Shown: one piece after another, positions 41,622 through 51,464 of the stretch
Position numbering within the stretch: position 1 is the stretch's first letter
Layout of the letters: each line of letters starts with the position of its first letter
Assembly (NCBI GenBank): GCA_030424865.1
Contig: JAUHVR010000001.1
Coordinates: 544,800 to 608,799, forward strand
DNA: 64,000 nt
Source: Alphaproteobacteria bacterium
GTDB lineage: Bacteria; Pseudomonadota; Alphaproteobacteria; Rhodobacterales; Rhodobacteraceae
Direction: 5' to 3'
The notes under the pieces: model-generated
What the model was told of the DNA's origin: nothing
Seen by the model: only the letters and a program-made list of their open reading frames with translations
Databases searched by the model: none
Translations under genes and position numbers: made by a program

Positions 41622-43982
41622 TTACTCTCCGTAAGGCACCCAGATGTTCTTGATTTGCGTCGCCTGCCGCAGAAAATGCTGTCCTTCGGCCTCTGGTGCG
41701 GACCAGTCCCAGGCGCGGCCATAGTCCGTGAACACGCGCTTGAGGTTGCCGGTGGACAGCGCCTCCACCTCGGCGGCCAGCTCGGCTGTGCCAAAGGCCC
41801 AAAGCGCATCGACCCCGTTGTGTTTGGCCAGTTCGCGCCCCAGCGTCGCTGCGCTGCCGGTGACGATGTTCAGAACACCGCCCGGCAGGTCCGAGGTTTC
41901 CAGCACCTGGTAAAAATCGGTCGCCGACAGCGGGTGCGCCTCGGACGCCACGGCCACCACGCGGTTCCCGGTGGCGATGAGCGGCGCAACGGTCGAAATG
42001 AACCCAAGCAGCGGGCTTTCCTCGGGGCAGATGACCCCGGCCACGCCGATGGCTTCGGGGACGGCCAGCGCCAGCCCCTGCATGGGCGGCATGTGCACGA
42101 CGCCTTCGAACTTGTCCGCCCAGGATCCATAGCTGAACAGGCGAGAGACGGTCGCGCTGACCTCGGCGCGGGCCTTGTCGGCCTTGACGCCGGTCTGAGC
42201 ACGCAGGCGATCTGCAAATTCATCTGCACGGGCCGAAAGGTTTTCGCCCATGTAATACAGGATCTGTGCGCGGTTGTGCTGGGTCTTGCGGCCCCAGCTG
42301 GCAGCGCCTCGCGCGGCCTCGACGGCGTTGCGGATGTCCTTGCGGTTGCCTTCGCCCACCTGGCCCAGAACCTCGCCTTTGGGGCCGGTGATGGTGCGGG
42401 AATTGCCACCGTCCGGGCGTGCCTGCTTGCCGCCGATAAAGAACTTGGCCGTGCGATCCACCGCATCCAGCGCAAAGCCCTTGGGCGTGGCAGGCACAGT
42501 GGCCTTGCGGATCGGCGCTTTGGCAAAGGCGCGCGGTTTGAGGTAGTCAAAGCACCCCTCGCGGCCGCCTTCGCGGCCAAAGCCGCTTTCCTTGACCCCG
42601 CCAAAGCCGACGCCCGCGTCCATCACGTTGGTGCAGTTCACCCAGACGATCCCCGCCTGAACCTGCGCGGCCAGATCCAGCGCAAGGTTGACGTTCTCGC
42701 TCCAGATGCTGGCGGCAAGACCATAGCGCGAGTGGTTGGCCAGTTGCACCGCCTCACCCGGCGTGCGGAAGGTCATCGAGACGGCAACCGGGCCAAAGAT
42801 TTCCTCGGTCGCGGCCTCGCAGGTGGCGGGCACATCGCGCAATACGGTCGGCGGATAAAAGCTGCCCTCGGCCGGGGTGGTCCCGGCCTGCACCAGCGTT
42901 GCACCTGCGGCCACGGCGCGGTCCACCATGCCCGCGATACGATCGCGCTGCGCACCGTCGATCACGGCACCCATATCGATGGTCTTGTCCAGCGAGGTGC
43001 CAATGCGCAGGGTCTTCATCCGCTCGGACAGACGGGCGTGGAACACATCAGCCACGCCTTCCTGCACCAACAGACGCGAGCCTGCACAGCAGACCTGGCC
43101 CTGGTTGAACCAGATCGCGTCCACCACGCCTTCGACAGCGGCATCGATGTCGGCGTCATCACAGACGATGAAGGGCGACTTGCCCCCCAGCTCAAGCGTC
43201 AGCGACTTGCCCGATCCGGCGGTCGCTTCGCGAATGCGGCGGCCAACCTCGGTCGAGCCGGTAAAGGCCACTTTGTCCGCGTCTTCATGGGCGGCGATCA
43301 GTGCGCCCGTGGCGCCATCCCCGGTGACAATGTTCAGCACGCCTGCGGGAAAGCCCGCTGCCTGCGCCAGCTCGGCAAACAGCAAAGCGGTCAGCGGCGT
43401 GGACTCGGCTGGTTTCAACACCACGGCATTGCCAAGCGCCAAAGCAGGCGCGACTTTCCATGCCAGCATCAGGAAGGGGAAGTTCCACGGGATCACCTGT
43501 CCCACAACGCCCACCGGGTCATAGCCCGCGAATTGTGTTTCCTGCAGTTGGGCCCAACCCGCGTGGTGATAAAAGTGGCGCGCGGCCAGCGGGATGTCGA
43601 TGTCGCGCGTTTCGCGGATCGGCTTGCCGTTGTCCAGGGACTCGACCACCGCGATCAGGCGCGCATTGCGTTGAATGATCCGGGCCAGAGCGTAAAGTTT
43701 CAAAGCCCGCTCATGGCCGGGCAGTGCGGCCCAAGCCTTTTGCGCCTTGCACGCCGCCTTGAAGGCCGCGTCCACGTCACCCTTGGTGCCTTGTGTGACC
43801 TGTGCCAGCGTTTTGCCGGTGGCCGGTTCGATCGTGGCAAAGCCTTCGCCTGCCTCGGTCATCTCACCGTCGATGAAATGGCCAAAACGGCCCTCGTGCG
43901 TGGCCAGCCACTGGCGGGCGGCGCTGTCGTCCTCGGTGCTTGGGGCGTAGTCCATGCTGTCGAAAAAGCTCGCAACTGTCAT
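41622..43982 (-). CDS. Double-domain aldehyde dehydrogenase (ALDH16 type)
   Basis: 786 residues from the ATG at 43982 (a TTG four codons earlier is possible). The first ~480 residues are a full ALDH: VIPWNFPFLMLAWK, AFTGSTEVGR, LELGGKSPF and the catalytic cysteine in GQVCCAGSR. The remaining ~300 residues form a second, shorter ALDH-like domain (FFIGGKQARPDGG, GVAGVICPEESPLLGF, LNIVTGS) without a catalytic cysteine. This two-domain plan is that of ALDH16, whose bacterial form was described from Loktanella. Behind deoC it would oxidise acetaldehyde released from deoxyribose-5-phosphate. Confidence 0.9.
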   Translation of the reverse strand: MTVASFFDSMDYAPSTEDDSAARQWLATHEGRFGHFIDGEMTEAGEGFATIEPATGKTLAQVTQGTKGDVDAAFKAACKAQKAWAALPGHERALKLYALARIIQRNARLIAVVESLDNGKPIRETRDIDIPLAARHFYHHAGWAQLQETQFAGYDPVGVVGQVIPWNFPFLMLAWKVAPALALGNAVVLKPAESTPLTALLFAELAQAAGFPAGVLNIVTGDGATGALIAAHEDADKVAFTGSTEVGRRIREATAGSGKSLTLELGGKSPFIVCDDADIDAAVEGVVDAIWFNQGQVCCAGSRLLVQEGVADVFHARLSERMKTLRIGTSLDKTIDMGAVIDGAQRDRIAGMVDRAVAAGATLVQAGTTPAEGSFYPPTVLRDVPATCEAATEEIFGPVAVSMTFRTPGEAVQLANHSRYGLAASIWSENVNLALDLAAQVQAGIVWVNCTNVMDAGVGFGGVKESGFGREGGREGCFDYLKPRAFAKAPIRKATVPATPKGFALDAVDRTAKFFIGGKQARPDGGNSRTITGPKGEVLGQVGEGNRKDIRNAVEAARGAASWGRKTQHNRAQILYYMGENLSARADEFADRLRAQTGVKADKARAEVSATVSRLFSYGSWADKFEGVVHMPPMQGLALAVPEAIGVAGVICPEESPLLGFISTVAPLIATGNRVVAVASEAHPLSATDFYQVLETSDLPGGVLNIVTGSAATLGRELAKHNGVDALWAFGTAELAAEVEALSTGNLKRVFTDYGRAWDWSAPEAEGQHFLRQATQIKNIWVPYGE

Positions 43983-43986
43983 TGTC

Positions 43987-44979
43987 TTATCCAATCGGGT
44001 GGCGTTGCGCGGCGCTGTAGGCGCCCGTCACACGGTGTTCGAGTTGCCGTTCGATATCGCCCAACAGCGACGAGGCACCGATGCGGAACATGTCAGGCTG
44101 CAGCCAGTCGTGGCCCAGCTCTTCTTTCATGAGGGCAAAGTAGGTCAGCACGTCCTTGGCCTTTGAGACACCGCCCGCCGGTTTGTAGCCAACCTTGTGG
44201 CCTGTCATCTCGCGGTACTGACGGATTGCGCGAACCATGGTCAGCGAGACGGGCAGGGTGGCGTTCACGCTTTCCTTGCCGGTCGAGGTTTTGATGAAGT
44301 CCGCGCCCGCCATCATGCAAACCATCGAGGCCTTGGCCACGTTTCGCAGGGTTTTGAGGTCACCGGTCGCCAGGATCGCCTTGACGTGCGCATCCCCGCA
44401 GGCGGCGCGGTAGTCGCGCATTTCGTCGTACAGCGCCTGCCAGTTGCCGGTCAGAACATGCTCGCGCGTGATGACGATGTCGATCTCCTGCGCGCCATCC
44501 GCGACCGAGGCTTCGATCTCGGCAAGCTTGGTGCTGTGGGGCGACAGCCCCGCTGGAAAGCCGGTCGAGACGGCGGCAACCGGAATGCCGGTGCCCGCCA
44601 GCGCATCGACGGCTGCCGCGACAAAGCGGTGGTAGACGCAGACCGCGCCGGTGGTGATCCCGCGGTCGCCCATTCCAAGCGCATCCAGGAGATCCTGCCG
44701 AACCGGCTGCGCGGCCTTTGCACACAAACGGCGCACGCGGCCCTCGGTGTCGTCTCCGTTCAGAGTGGTGAGGTCGATGCAGGTCACGGCCTTGAGCAAC
44801 CAGGCGCTTTGCGCATCGGCCTTTACGGCCCGCCGCCCAGGAAGGCTGGCGGCGCGGCGCTGGCTGGCTTGGGTGTTCACTTGAACGGCGTGCACAACCG
44901 AAAGGTCCAGCGGCATGCCCGTGTTGCGATGTTCGACCTGTGACACCTCGATTGGTGCGGTCTTGACCTGCGTATTCAA
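43987..44979 (-). CDS. deoC: Deoxyribose-phosphate aldolase
   Basis: 330 residues, TTG start with GGAGG seven bases upstream. Class I aldolase of the DeoC family: catalytic lysines in AHVKAILATGDL and in VGYKPAGGVSKAKD, plus DFIKTSTGKE. The reaction splits 2-deoxyribose-5-phosphate into acetaldehyde and glyceraldehyde-3-phosphate. The protein has a ~65-residue N-terminal extension compared with E. coli DeoC, usual for this longer subgroup. It is the first gene of the operon, divergent from a DeoR regulator. Confidence 0.93.
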   Translation of the reverse strand: MNTQVKTAPIEVSQVEHRNTGMPLDLSVVHAVQVNTQASQRRAASLPGRRAVKADAQSAWLLKAVTCIDLTTLNGDDTEGRVRRLCAKAAQPVRQDLLDALGMGDRGITTGAVCVYHRFVAAAVDALAGTGIPVAAVSTGFPAGLSPHSTKLAEIEASVADGAQEIDIVITREHVLTGNWQALYDEMRDYRAACGDAHVKAILATGDLKTLRNVAKASMVCMMAGADFIKTSTGKESVNATLPVSLTMVRAIRQYREMTGHKVGYKPAGGVSKAKDVLTYFALMKEELGHDWLQPDMFRIGASSLLGDIERQLEHRVTGAYSAAQRHPIG

Positions 44980-45076
44980 AATCAGTCCTCCAGCGCCACT
45001 CTCAGCGCTCGCATTACGCGAATCCCGTGGTAAGCTGACGGGAGAATGCGCAGGTGATGTTGTGACTGCAACCTGT

Positions 45077-45108
45077 TTTTGTTAATTTCGTAACATTAAG
45101 TTTGTTAC
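45077..45108. promoter_or_regulatory. Operator-like repeats in the deoC/deoR-type divergent promoter
   Basis: Three alternating half-sites, GTTA (45081), TAAC (45091) and GTTA (45104), in an AT-rich stretch just upstream of the regulator gene. TTTGTTA appears twice. This is a plausible DeoR-family operator controlling both directions. Confidence 0.5.
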
Positions 45109-45121
45109 TGCGAGGAGAACC

Positions 45122-45883
45122 ATGTCCAACCCAGACCCGCGCGAGACACCCGCCGCGCGAAGCGAAACGCGTGTTGCCTGGCTGCGCGAGGCCGTGACGT
45201 CCAGCGGGCCGTTGCACGTGCGGGATGCGGCGGAGCAGTTGGATGTGTCCGAAATGACCGTGCGACGTGATGTGCGCAAGAGTCCTGAAATACTTCAGTT
45301 TTTAGGGGGTCACATCGTCTTGTCGCAAGAAGGCGCGCCACGCGCGCCCTATGATCTTTCTGCCGCGACAGACACCAATGAAGAGGCCAAGCGCGCGGCG
45401 TGTCGGGCCTGTCTGCCGCTGATAAAACCCGAAGATACGCTTTTTGTCGATTGTGGCACCACGCTGCCGCATCTGATCAACGCGATCCCTTCTGATGTAG
45501 AGTTGACAATTATATGTTACGCATTGAACATTGCGGATCTTGTGGTGCGTAAACCCAAGATCAAGCTCGTGATGTTGGGAGGGGTATACCATCCGTCCAC
45601 GGCGTCGTTCTATCCCGCTGAAGAGGACACGACACTTGACGCCTATGCGATCAACCTGGCCTTCATGTCCGCGGCCGGCGTGGATGCGCGACTGGGTGTG
45701 ACCTGCACGACATTCCGCGAAGCGACACTCAAACGGTCGGCCATGCGACGGGCGGCGCGCAGCGTGCTGGTGAGCGACCGGTCGAAGTTTGGCCAGGTGC
45801 GCCCGGCCCGTTTTGCCGCGCTGGCTGACTTCCCCTTGATCGCGACCGAAGAGGGGCTGAGCGCGCCCGATGCGATGGCATAG
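45122..45883 (+). CDS. DeoR family transcriptional regulator
   Basis: 253 residues, GAGGAG before the ATG. The winged helix (VRDAAEQLDVSEMTVRRDVR) is at residues ~30-55, and the sugar-phosphate-binding C-terminal domain contains FVDCGTTLPHLINAIP and LVSDRSKFGQ. Divergent from deoC; such regulators normally repress the operon until the phosphorylated sugar appears. Confidence 0.9.
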   Translation: MSNPDPRETPAARSETRVAWLREAVTSSGPLHVRDAAEQLDVSEMTVRRDVRKSPEILQFLGGHIVLSQEGAPRAPYDLSAATDTNEEAKRAACRACLPLIKPEDTLFVDCGTTLPHLINAIPSDVELTIICYALNIADLVVRKPKIKLVMLGGVYHPSTASFYPAEEDTTLDAYAINLAFMSAAGVDARLGVTCTTFREATLKRSAMRRAARSVLVSDRSKFGQVRPARFAALADFPLIATEEGLSAPDAMA

Positions 45884-46219
45884 CGCCACAAGCCCGCAGC
45901 GCGCAAGATCGGCGGCGCGTTGCGCCCCGCTATGGCCTATGCCCTCCGGGCGACCCTCACGGCCATCGCCCTCTAAGTTATCGACATCCATAGGTTGGGC
46001 ATTTTGATGCGAGCAAAGGTGTCATGCTCAAACAGAAAGACCCCGAGCGTCTGCCGTTGGTGACGACGGACCCCGATCAAAGCCAAGTGACAAACTTAGG
46101 GGCGCCGACTTCAATCCCCACCGCTGACACTTGAGCCTCGACCGGCTCACACCGTGGGAGTTTCACCAGCGGTCAAGAGAGGACCAACCCCTGAACAGTG
46201 CAGACCAGCTGGTTTGGCT
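45884..46219. other. 336-base convergent gap, no gene seen
   Basis: Between the ends of the DeoR and LysR genes. No clean hairpin with a T-run and no coding frame with a ribosome site. Confidence 0.5.
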
Positions 46220-47125
46220 CTATTCCGGCTTCTTCGCGAGAAAGGGACGAAGGCTTTCAGCGAATTCGTCCACGAAGTCCAACACGATTGGAGAGCTTGG
46301 GCCCGAGGCGGGTTGCAGGATCGACAATCGATGGAAAATGTTCGGGCGAAACGGGCGAATGATGATGCCGGTTGGGCGAAATGCCTCTGCATCAATGGCG
46401 CTCACGACAGCCGCCCCCACGCCTTTGCTCACCATCGTGCAGGCGGTGGTGAACTGCCTGACTTCCACCAGGCTGCTTATTTCTTCGTCGCACTCGGTAA
46501 AGGCACGAGACAGGTGCTGGAAGAACTGGCTGTCACGCCGGGTGTGGATCATCCGTTCGGACGCAAGGTCGTTCGGCGTGATTTCTTCTTTTTCTCCAAG
46601 GGGATGCCCCGGAGGCAGGATGCAGGCTGATTGGATGTAAAGATCCTGGCTGTGCGTGGCGGGATGCCCCAGAAAACCATCCGTGATGCCGCAGTCATAT
46701 TGCTCGCCGATGATCCATTCCAAAATCCGCTCAGGACGGTCAGGCTCCAAGGACACAGTCACGCCTGGCCTCGCCTTCAAGAACCGCACCAGGACACCCG
46801 GAAGATGGCTGGTCGCAAAGCCGGGCAAACACGCGATGCGAATGTGGCCGCGCTTGCGCTCCGTCAGATCACGGCGCAGGTCATCGAGATGGTCCAGCCG
46901 TTCGAGGATGCGCTGAACCTCGGCCAGCAGGTACCGCGAATCGCTGGTCGGTTCGAGCACGCCACGGCTGCGCGTAAACAGGTCAAAGCCGACGGAGGCA
47001 GAAAAGTCCGACAACAAACGGCTGACGGCGGGTTGTGAAACACCCAATCTGTCAGCTGCTTTTGTAACGCTTCCGGTTTCGGCTGTTGCGCGAAATGCTT
47101 CGAGCTGTCTGAGCTGAAATTTCAA
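46220..47125 (-). CDS. LysR family transcriptional regulator
   Basis: 301 residues. The helix-turn-helix is at ~3-60 (ETGSVTKAADRLGVSQPAVSR); the effector domain follows (GHIRIACLPGFATSHLPGVL). Divergent from the ugp-type operon with a T-N11-A dyad in between, so it probably controls that operon, which in other bacteria is usually under PhoB. The effector is unknown. Confidence 0.9.
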   Translation of the reverse strand: MKFQLRQLEAFRATAETGSVTKAADRLGVSQPAVSRLLSDFSASVGFDLFTRSRGVLEPTSDSRYLLAEVQRILERLDHLDDLRRDLTERKRGHIRIACLPGFATSHLPGVLVRFLKARPGVTVSLEPDRPERILEWIIGEQYDCGITDGFLGHPATHSQDLYIQSACILPPGHPLGEKEEITPNDLASERMIHTRRDSQFFQHLSRAFTECDEEISSLVEVRQFTTACTMVSKGVGAAVVSAIDAEAFRPTGIIIRPFRPNIFHRLSILQPASGPSSPIVLDFVDEFAESLRPFLAKKPE

Positions 47126-47177
47126 TAACTTAAGCCTCTTTATCCACTTGGGCCACTCGGGTCGAGCAAGGCTAGTT

Positions 47178-47192
47178 ATAACAATATGTTAT
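47178..47192. promoter_or_regulatory. LysR-type dyad between LysR and ugpB
   Basis: ATAACA-ATA-TGTTAT, perfect 6-bp half-sites with a 3-base spacer; the inner 13 bases have the T-N11-A form. It lies 53 bases from the LysR start and 90 bases before the ugpB ATG, in an AT-rich promoter region. I saw no convincing Pho box here. Confidence 0.6.
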
Positions 47193-47281
47193 TTTGTAAG
47201 TCAAAAATAATTATCTTGAATTATTTTCTGTTTTCCAAAATGCTGAGCGTCATAGTGAAAAATCCTACTAGGGAGGAAAGG

Positions 47282-48586
47282 ATGACACTTTCGAAGGTTC
47301 TTTTCGCGGGGACCGCAGCGCTGGCCGTTTGCGCGACCGCGGCAGCTGCGCAGACCGAGATCAGCTGGTGGCACGCGATGGGCGGCACCAACGGTGAACG
47401 CGTCAACAAGATTGCTGCAGACTTTAATGCCAGTCAGGACGAGTACGTTGTCGTGCCGACCTACAAGGGCAACTACACCGAAACCATGACAGCCGCCGTC
47501 GCCGCGTTCCGCGCGAATGAACAGCCGCATCTGGTGCAGGTGTTCGAAGTGGGTACAGCCACAATGATGGCCGCCAAGGGCGCCATTTACCCGATCGAAC
47601 AGATGATGGCGGATGCAGGCGAGCCATTTGATGGTTCCGCGTACCTGCCGGCGGTTGTGTCTTATTATCAGACACCCGATGGCCAGCTGCTGTCGATGCC
47701 GTTCAACAGCTCGACCCCGGTTCTGTGGTACAACGCCGATGCCCTGAAGGCTGCCGGCGCGTCCGTTCCGGAAACCTGGGATGAGGTCAAGACCACGGCA
47801 CAGGCCCTTGTCGACAACGGCATGGAGTGCGGCTTTTCCTTTGGCTGGCAAAGCTGGGTGATGATCGAGAACTTCTCGGCCTGGCATGACCTTGCCCTGG
47901 GCACGCAGGAAAATGGATTTACCGGGTTTGACACCGAGTTCACCTTCAACAACGAAAAAGTCGCGGCCCGTCTGCAGGAAATCGCGGACATGCAGGAAGA
48001 CAAGCTTTTCGTCTATGGCGGTCGCCGGGGTGACTCGCTGCCGATGTTTACCAATGGTGAATGCGGCATGTGGATGAACTCGTCGGCCTACTATGGCTCG
48101 ATGGTCGCCCAGGCCGAATTCGAGTTTGGTCAGGCCATGCTGCCGCTGGATACCTCGGTGGCCAGTGCGCCGCAGAACTCGATCATCGGTGGCGCAACGC
48201 TTTGGGCCCTTCAGGGACACGAAAGCGATGAGTACAAGGGCCTGGCAAAGTTCATGACTTACCTGTCCTCGGCCGACGTTCAGGCATGGTGGCACCAGGA
48301 AACCGGGTATGTTCCGATCACCACGGCCGCAGCGGAGTTGAGCGCCCAGCAGGGGTTCTATGAAACCAACCCCGGCACCGACACGGCGATCAAGCAGCTG
48401 AGCCTGAATACGCCAACAGCGAACTCGCGTGGTCTGCGCTTTGGCAACTTCGTTCAGATCCGTGACGTGATCAACGAAGAGATGGAAGCGCTGTGGGCCG
48501 GCAACATCACTGCCGCCGAAGCGCTCGACAATGCGGCCGAACGCGGCAATGCCCTGCTGCGCAAGTTCGAGCGTACTGCGAAGTAA
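47282..48586 (+). CDS. ugpB: ABC transporter substrate-binding protein, UgpB-like
   Basis: 434 residues from the ATG at 47282 (GGGAGGAAAGG upstream). Signal peptide ends AAAAQ. The mature start TEISWWHAMGGTNGERVNKI and the block LVQVFEVGTATMMAAKGAI are characteristic of UgpB, the periplasmic sn-glycerol-3-phosphate/glycerophosphodiester binder; PFNSSTPVLWYNADAL follows. First gene of a ugpB-A-E-C-Q order operon. A hairpin follows its stop. Confidence 0.92.
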   Translation: MTLSKVLFAGTAALAVCATAAAAQTEISWWHAMGGTNGERVNKIAADFNASQDEYVVVPTYKGNYTETMTAAVAAFRANEQPHLVQVFEVGTATMMAAKGAIYPIEQMMADAGEPFDGSAYLPAVVSYYQTPDGQLLSMPFNSSTPVLWYNADALKAAGASVPETWDEVKTTAQALVDNGMECGFSFGWQSWVMIENFSAWHDLALGTQENGFTGFDTEFTFNNEKVAARLQEIADMQEDKLFVYGGRRGDSLPMFTNGECGMWMNSSAYYGSMVAQAEFEFGQAMLPLDTSVASAPQNSIIGGATLWALQGHESDEYKGLAKFMTYLSSADVQAWWHQETGYVPITTAAAELSAQQGFYETNPGTDTAIKQLSLNTPTANSRGLRFGNFVQIRDVINEEMEALWAGNITAAEALDNAAERGNALLRKFERTAK

Positions 48587-48599
48587 TGAACTCCCGTTC

Positions 48600-48625
48600 T
48601 GGCGGCCCTGAACCTGGGGCTGCCA
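48600..48625 (+). repeat. Intercistronic hairpin after ugpB
   Basis: TGGCGGCCC, 8-base loop, GGGCTGCCA: 9-bp stem with one G-U pair, in the 76-base gap between ugpB and ugpA. Position fits an mRNA stabiliser that favours binding-protein synthesis. Confidence 0.5.
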
Positions 48626-48662
48626 GTTCGCTTCGGCTCTTCAAACAAATTGCGATGTCCTT

Positions 48663-49544
48663 ATGCTAAAGCGCGTCCATTTTCCGACGTCTCTGCTGCC
48701 CTATCTCTTGGTGGCGCCGCAGGTGATCATCACGCTGGTGTTCTTTGTCTGGCCCGCAAGCCAGGCGGTCTACCAGTCCTTCTTGATCGAAGACGCTTTC
48801 GGAATTTCAACCGAATTCGTCTGGTTCGAGAACTTCGCCTATCTGGCCAGCGATGAACAATACCTGGGCAGCTTTGGCCGCACGATCTTTTTCTCGGTCT
48901 GTGTCGCGGTCCTGTCGATGTCCGCCGCGCTGGTGCTGGCCGGTTTTGCCGACCGCATTGTCCGAGGCGCAACCACATATCGGACACTGCTGATCTGGCC
49001 CTATGCCGTGGCGCCGGTTCTGGCGGGGGCGCTTTGGGTGTTCATGTTCAATCCGACGCTGGGGATTTTCCCCTATATCCTCGAATTTGTCGGCATTGAC
49101 TGGAACCACTACCTGAACGGCTCTCATGCCATGATGCTGGTGATTTTTGCCGCTGCATGGAAGCAGATCGCCTATAATTTCCTGTTCTATCTCGCCGCGA
49201 TGCAATCCATCCCCCGATCCCTGATCGAAGCCGCCGCCATTGATGGCGCGGGTCCGGTGCGTCGGTTCTGGGATCACATCTTTCCGCTGGTGTCGCCCAC
49301 AACCTTTTTCCTGCTGGTCATCAACGCCGTTTACGCTTTCTTCGACACCTTCGGTATCATCCACGCCGTGACGCAGGGCGGTCCGGCCAATGCGACAACG
49401 ATCCTTGTCTACAAGGTCTACAACGACGGCTTTGTCGGGCTCGACCTTGGCGGGTCGGCGGCGCAGTCCGTGATCCTGATGATCCTCGTCATCGCGATGA
49501 CGGTCGTGCAATTCCGCTACGTTGAAAGAAAGGTGGAATACTGA
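48663..49544 (+). CDS. ugpA: Glycerol-3-phosphate ABC transporter permease UgpA
   Basis: 293 residues, six membrane helices, EAA loop [20 protein letters not shown] and a C-terminal YVERKVEY typical of UgpA. Its stop overlaps the next start (TGATG). It forms the membrane channel with UgpE. Confidence 0.92.
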   Translation: MLKRVHFPTSLLPYLLVAPQVIITLVFFVWPASQAVYQSFLIEDAFGISTEFVWFENFAYLASDEQYLGSFGRTIFFSVCVAVLSMSAALVLAGFADRIVRGATTYRTLLIWPYAVAPVLAGALWVFMFNPTLGIFPYILEFVGIDWNHYLNGSHAMMLVIFAAAWKQIAYNFLFYLAAMQSIPRSLIEAAAIDGAGPVRRFWDHIFPLVSPTTFFLLVINAVYAFFDTFGIIHAVTQGGPANATTILVYKVYNDGFVGLDLGGSAAQSVILMILVIAMTVVQFRYVERKVEY

Positions 49545-50395
49545 TGATCGAGAACCGCCCAATCCTCAACATGATCAGCCACGCGGTCCTGATTCTGGGT
49601 GTCGTGATTGTCGCCCTGCCGATCTGGATCACCTTTGTTGCCGCCACACATGATCCTGTGCGCATGACCCAAGCGCCCATTCCGATGCTGCCCGGCGGCT
49701 ATTTCTGGGAAAACTTCACCCAGACCCTGTTCGGCGGCGGCCTGTCGGGAACCGAAAGCGCACCGGTCTGGCGGATGCTGTTGAATTCCATGATGATGGC
49801 GCTGATGATTTCCTTCGGCAAAATCGCGATCTCGCTCTTGTCGGCCTTTGCCATCGTCTACTTCAAATTCCCGTTCCGCATGGGCTTTTTCTGGCTGATC
49901 TTCATCACCTTGATGCTGCCCGTCGAAGTGCGCATTCTGCCGACATTCCAGGTCATCGCGGACCTGGGCATGTTGAACAGTTACTGGGGGCTGTCGATCC
50001 CGTTGATTGCTTCGGCGACAGCGACATTCATGTTCCGCCAGGTCTTTCTGACGATCCCCGACGAAATGCTTGAAAGTGCCCGTATCGACGGCGCGGGGCC
50101 TTTGCGGTTCTTCTGGGACATTCTGATCCCGCTCAGCCGAACGAATATCGCGGCGCTCTTCGTGATTTTGTTCATCTATGGCTGGAACCAGTACCTCTGG
50201 CCTCTTCTCATCACCACCGAAACAGACATGACCACCATCGTCATGAGCATCAAGCAGATGCTTGAGGCGGCAGAGCAATCGCCGCAGTGGAACATCATCA
50301 TGATGACGGCGCTGCTTGCTATGATACCGCCGGTCTTTGTGGTGGTCGCAATGCAGCGGCTCTTTGTGCAGGGCCTGACGGAAACAGACAAATAA
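49544..50395 (+). CDS. ugpE: Glycerol-3-phosphate ABC transporter permease UgpE
   Basis: 283 residues. Helical membrane protein with [20 protein letters not shown] near the N-terminus and EAA loop [18 protein letters not shown]. The sequence [20 protein letters not shown] is typical of UgpE. Thirteen bases separate it from ugpC. Confidence 0.92.
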   Translation: MIENRPILNMISHAVLILGVVIVALPIWITFVAATHDPVRMTQAPIPMLPGGYFWENFTQTLFGGGLSGTESAPVWRMLLNSMMMALMISFGKIAISLLSAFAIVYFKFPFRMGFFWLIFITLMLPVEVRILPTFQVIADLGMLNSYWGLSIPLIASATATFMFRQVFLTIPDEMLESARIDGAGPLRFFWDILIPLSRTNIAALFVILFIYGWNQYLWPLLITTETDMTTIVMSIKQMLEAAEQSPQWNIIMMTALLAMIPPVFVVVAMQRLFVQGLTETDK

Positions 50396-50408
50396 CGGGG
50401 CGCAGGAA

Positions 50409-51464
50409 ATGGCATCCATCACTATGAAAGACCTCGTGAAAGCCTATGGCGACACCGAGGTGCTGCATCACATCGAAGGCGACATCAATGATGGTGAGTT
50501 CATCGTCATCGTCGGGCCCTCGGGCTGCGGAAAATCCACCCTGTTGCGCATGGTTGCGGGGCTGGAAACCGTCACCTCGGGCGAGATCAGCATTGGCGAC
50601 AAGGTCGTCAACAAGCTGGAACCCGCAGACCGCGACATCGCGATGGTGTTCCAGAACTACGCGCTTTATCCGCATATGTCCGTGCGCGAAAACATGGCCT
50701 ATGGGCTGAAGATCCGAAAGATCGCCAAGGCCGAGATCGACCGGCGCGTGCGGGAAGCCGCGGATATTTTGGAAATCGGCCAGTATCTTGACCGCAAACC
50801 GCGGCAGCTCTCGGGCGGGCAGCGGCAGCGCGTCGCCATGGGGCGGGCCATCGTGCGCAACCCGCAGGTGTTCCTGTTTGATGAACCGCTGTCCAACCTC
50901 GACGCCAAGCTGCGTGTGCAGATGCGTCTTGAAATCCGCAAGCTGCAGCAGCGGCTGGGCGTGACCTCGATCTACGTGACCCATGATCAGGTCGAGGCGA
51001 TGACCCTGGGCGACCGGCTTATGGTGCTCAATGGTGGCTATGTCGAACAGTTCGGCACCCCGATCGAGCTTTACGACCGTCCGGCCACGCTGTTTGTGGC
51101 CGGGTTCATTGGCAGCCCATCGATGAATTTCCTGCCGGCCGAGGCCAAGGACGGAACCCTGACGCTGGGCAACGGCGCTACGGTCAGTGGTGGGGGGCAC
51201 TCCACGGGCGCGGTCACCCTGGGGATCCGCCCCGAGCACCTGATGCACGATGAAAACGGGCCGATCGGGATCTCGGTCCAGATGTTTGAACAGCTGGGCG
51301 CGAACACCCTGTTGCACGGTGTTCTGGAGGGAACGGACACGGAAATCGTGGCCAGCATGCCCGGACATGTCAGCACAGGCGAAGGATCGGTGATGCGCTT
51401 TTCGGCCGAGGCCAGCGTGCTGCACGTCTTTGACGCCGCTTCGGGCAAACGGATCGAAGAATGA
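50409..51464 (+). CDS. ugpC: Glycerol-3-phosphate ABC transporter ATPase UgpC
   Basis: 351 residues. Walker [18 protein letters not shown], Walker [14 protein letters not shown], switch VTHDQVEAM, and a C-terminal TOBE domain. It shares high similarity with the ATPase at 36093 but is a separate paralogue. Its stop overlaps the ugpQ start (ATGA). Confidence 0.92.
   Translation: MASITMKDLVKAYGDTEVLHHIEGDINDGEFIVIVGPSGCGKSTLLRMVAGLETVTSGEISIGDKVVNKLEPADRDIAMVFQNYALYPHMSVRENMAYGLKIRKIAKAEIDRRVREAADILEIGQYLDRKPRQLSGGQRQRVAMGRAIVRNPQVFLFDEPLSNLDAKLRVQMRLEIRKLQQRLGVTSIYVTHDQVEAMTLGDRLMVLNGGYVEQFGTPIELYDRPATLFVAGFIGSPSMNFLPAEAKDGTLTLGNGATVSGGGHSTGAVTLGIRPEHLMHDENGPIGISVQMFEQLGANTLLHGVLEGTDTEIVASMPGHVSTGEGSVMRFSAEASVLHVFDAASGKRIEE

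Noticed and set aside
40872..44132. Plus-strand open frame of over 1000 codons
   Set aside because: It lies wholly antisense to the kinase, ALDH16 and deoC genes, has no ribosome site and an Arg/His/Gly-rich composition typical of the complement of GC-rich genes.
47225..47282. Possible Pho box near GAGCGTCATAG upstream of ugpB
   Set aside because: Only one half resembles CTGTCAT and there is no second repeat at the proper spacing.
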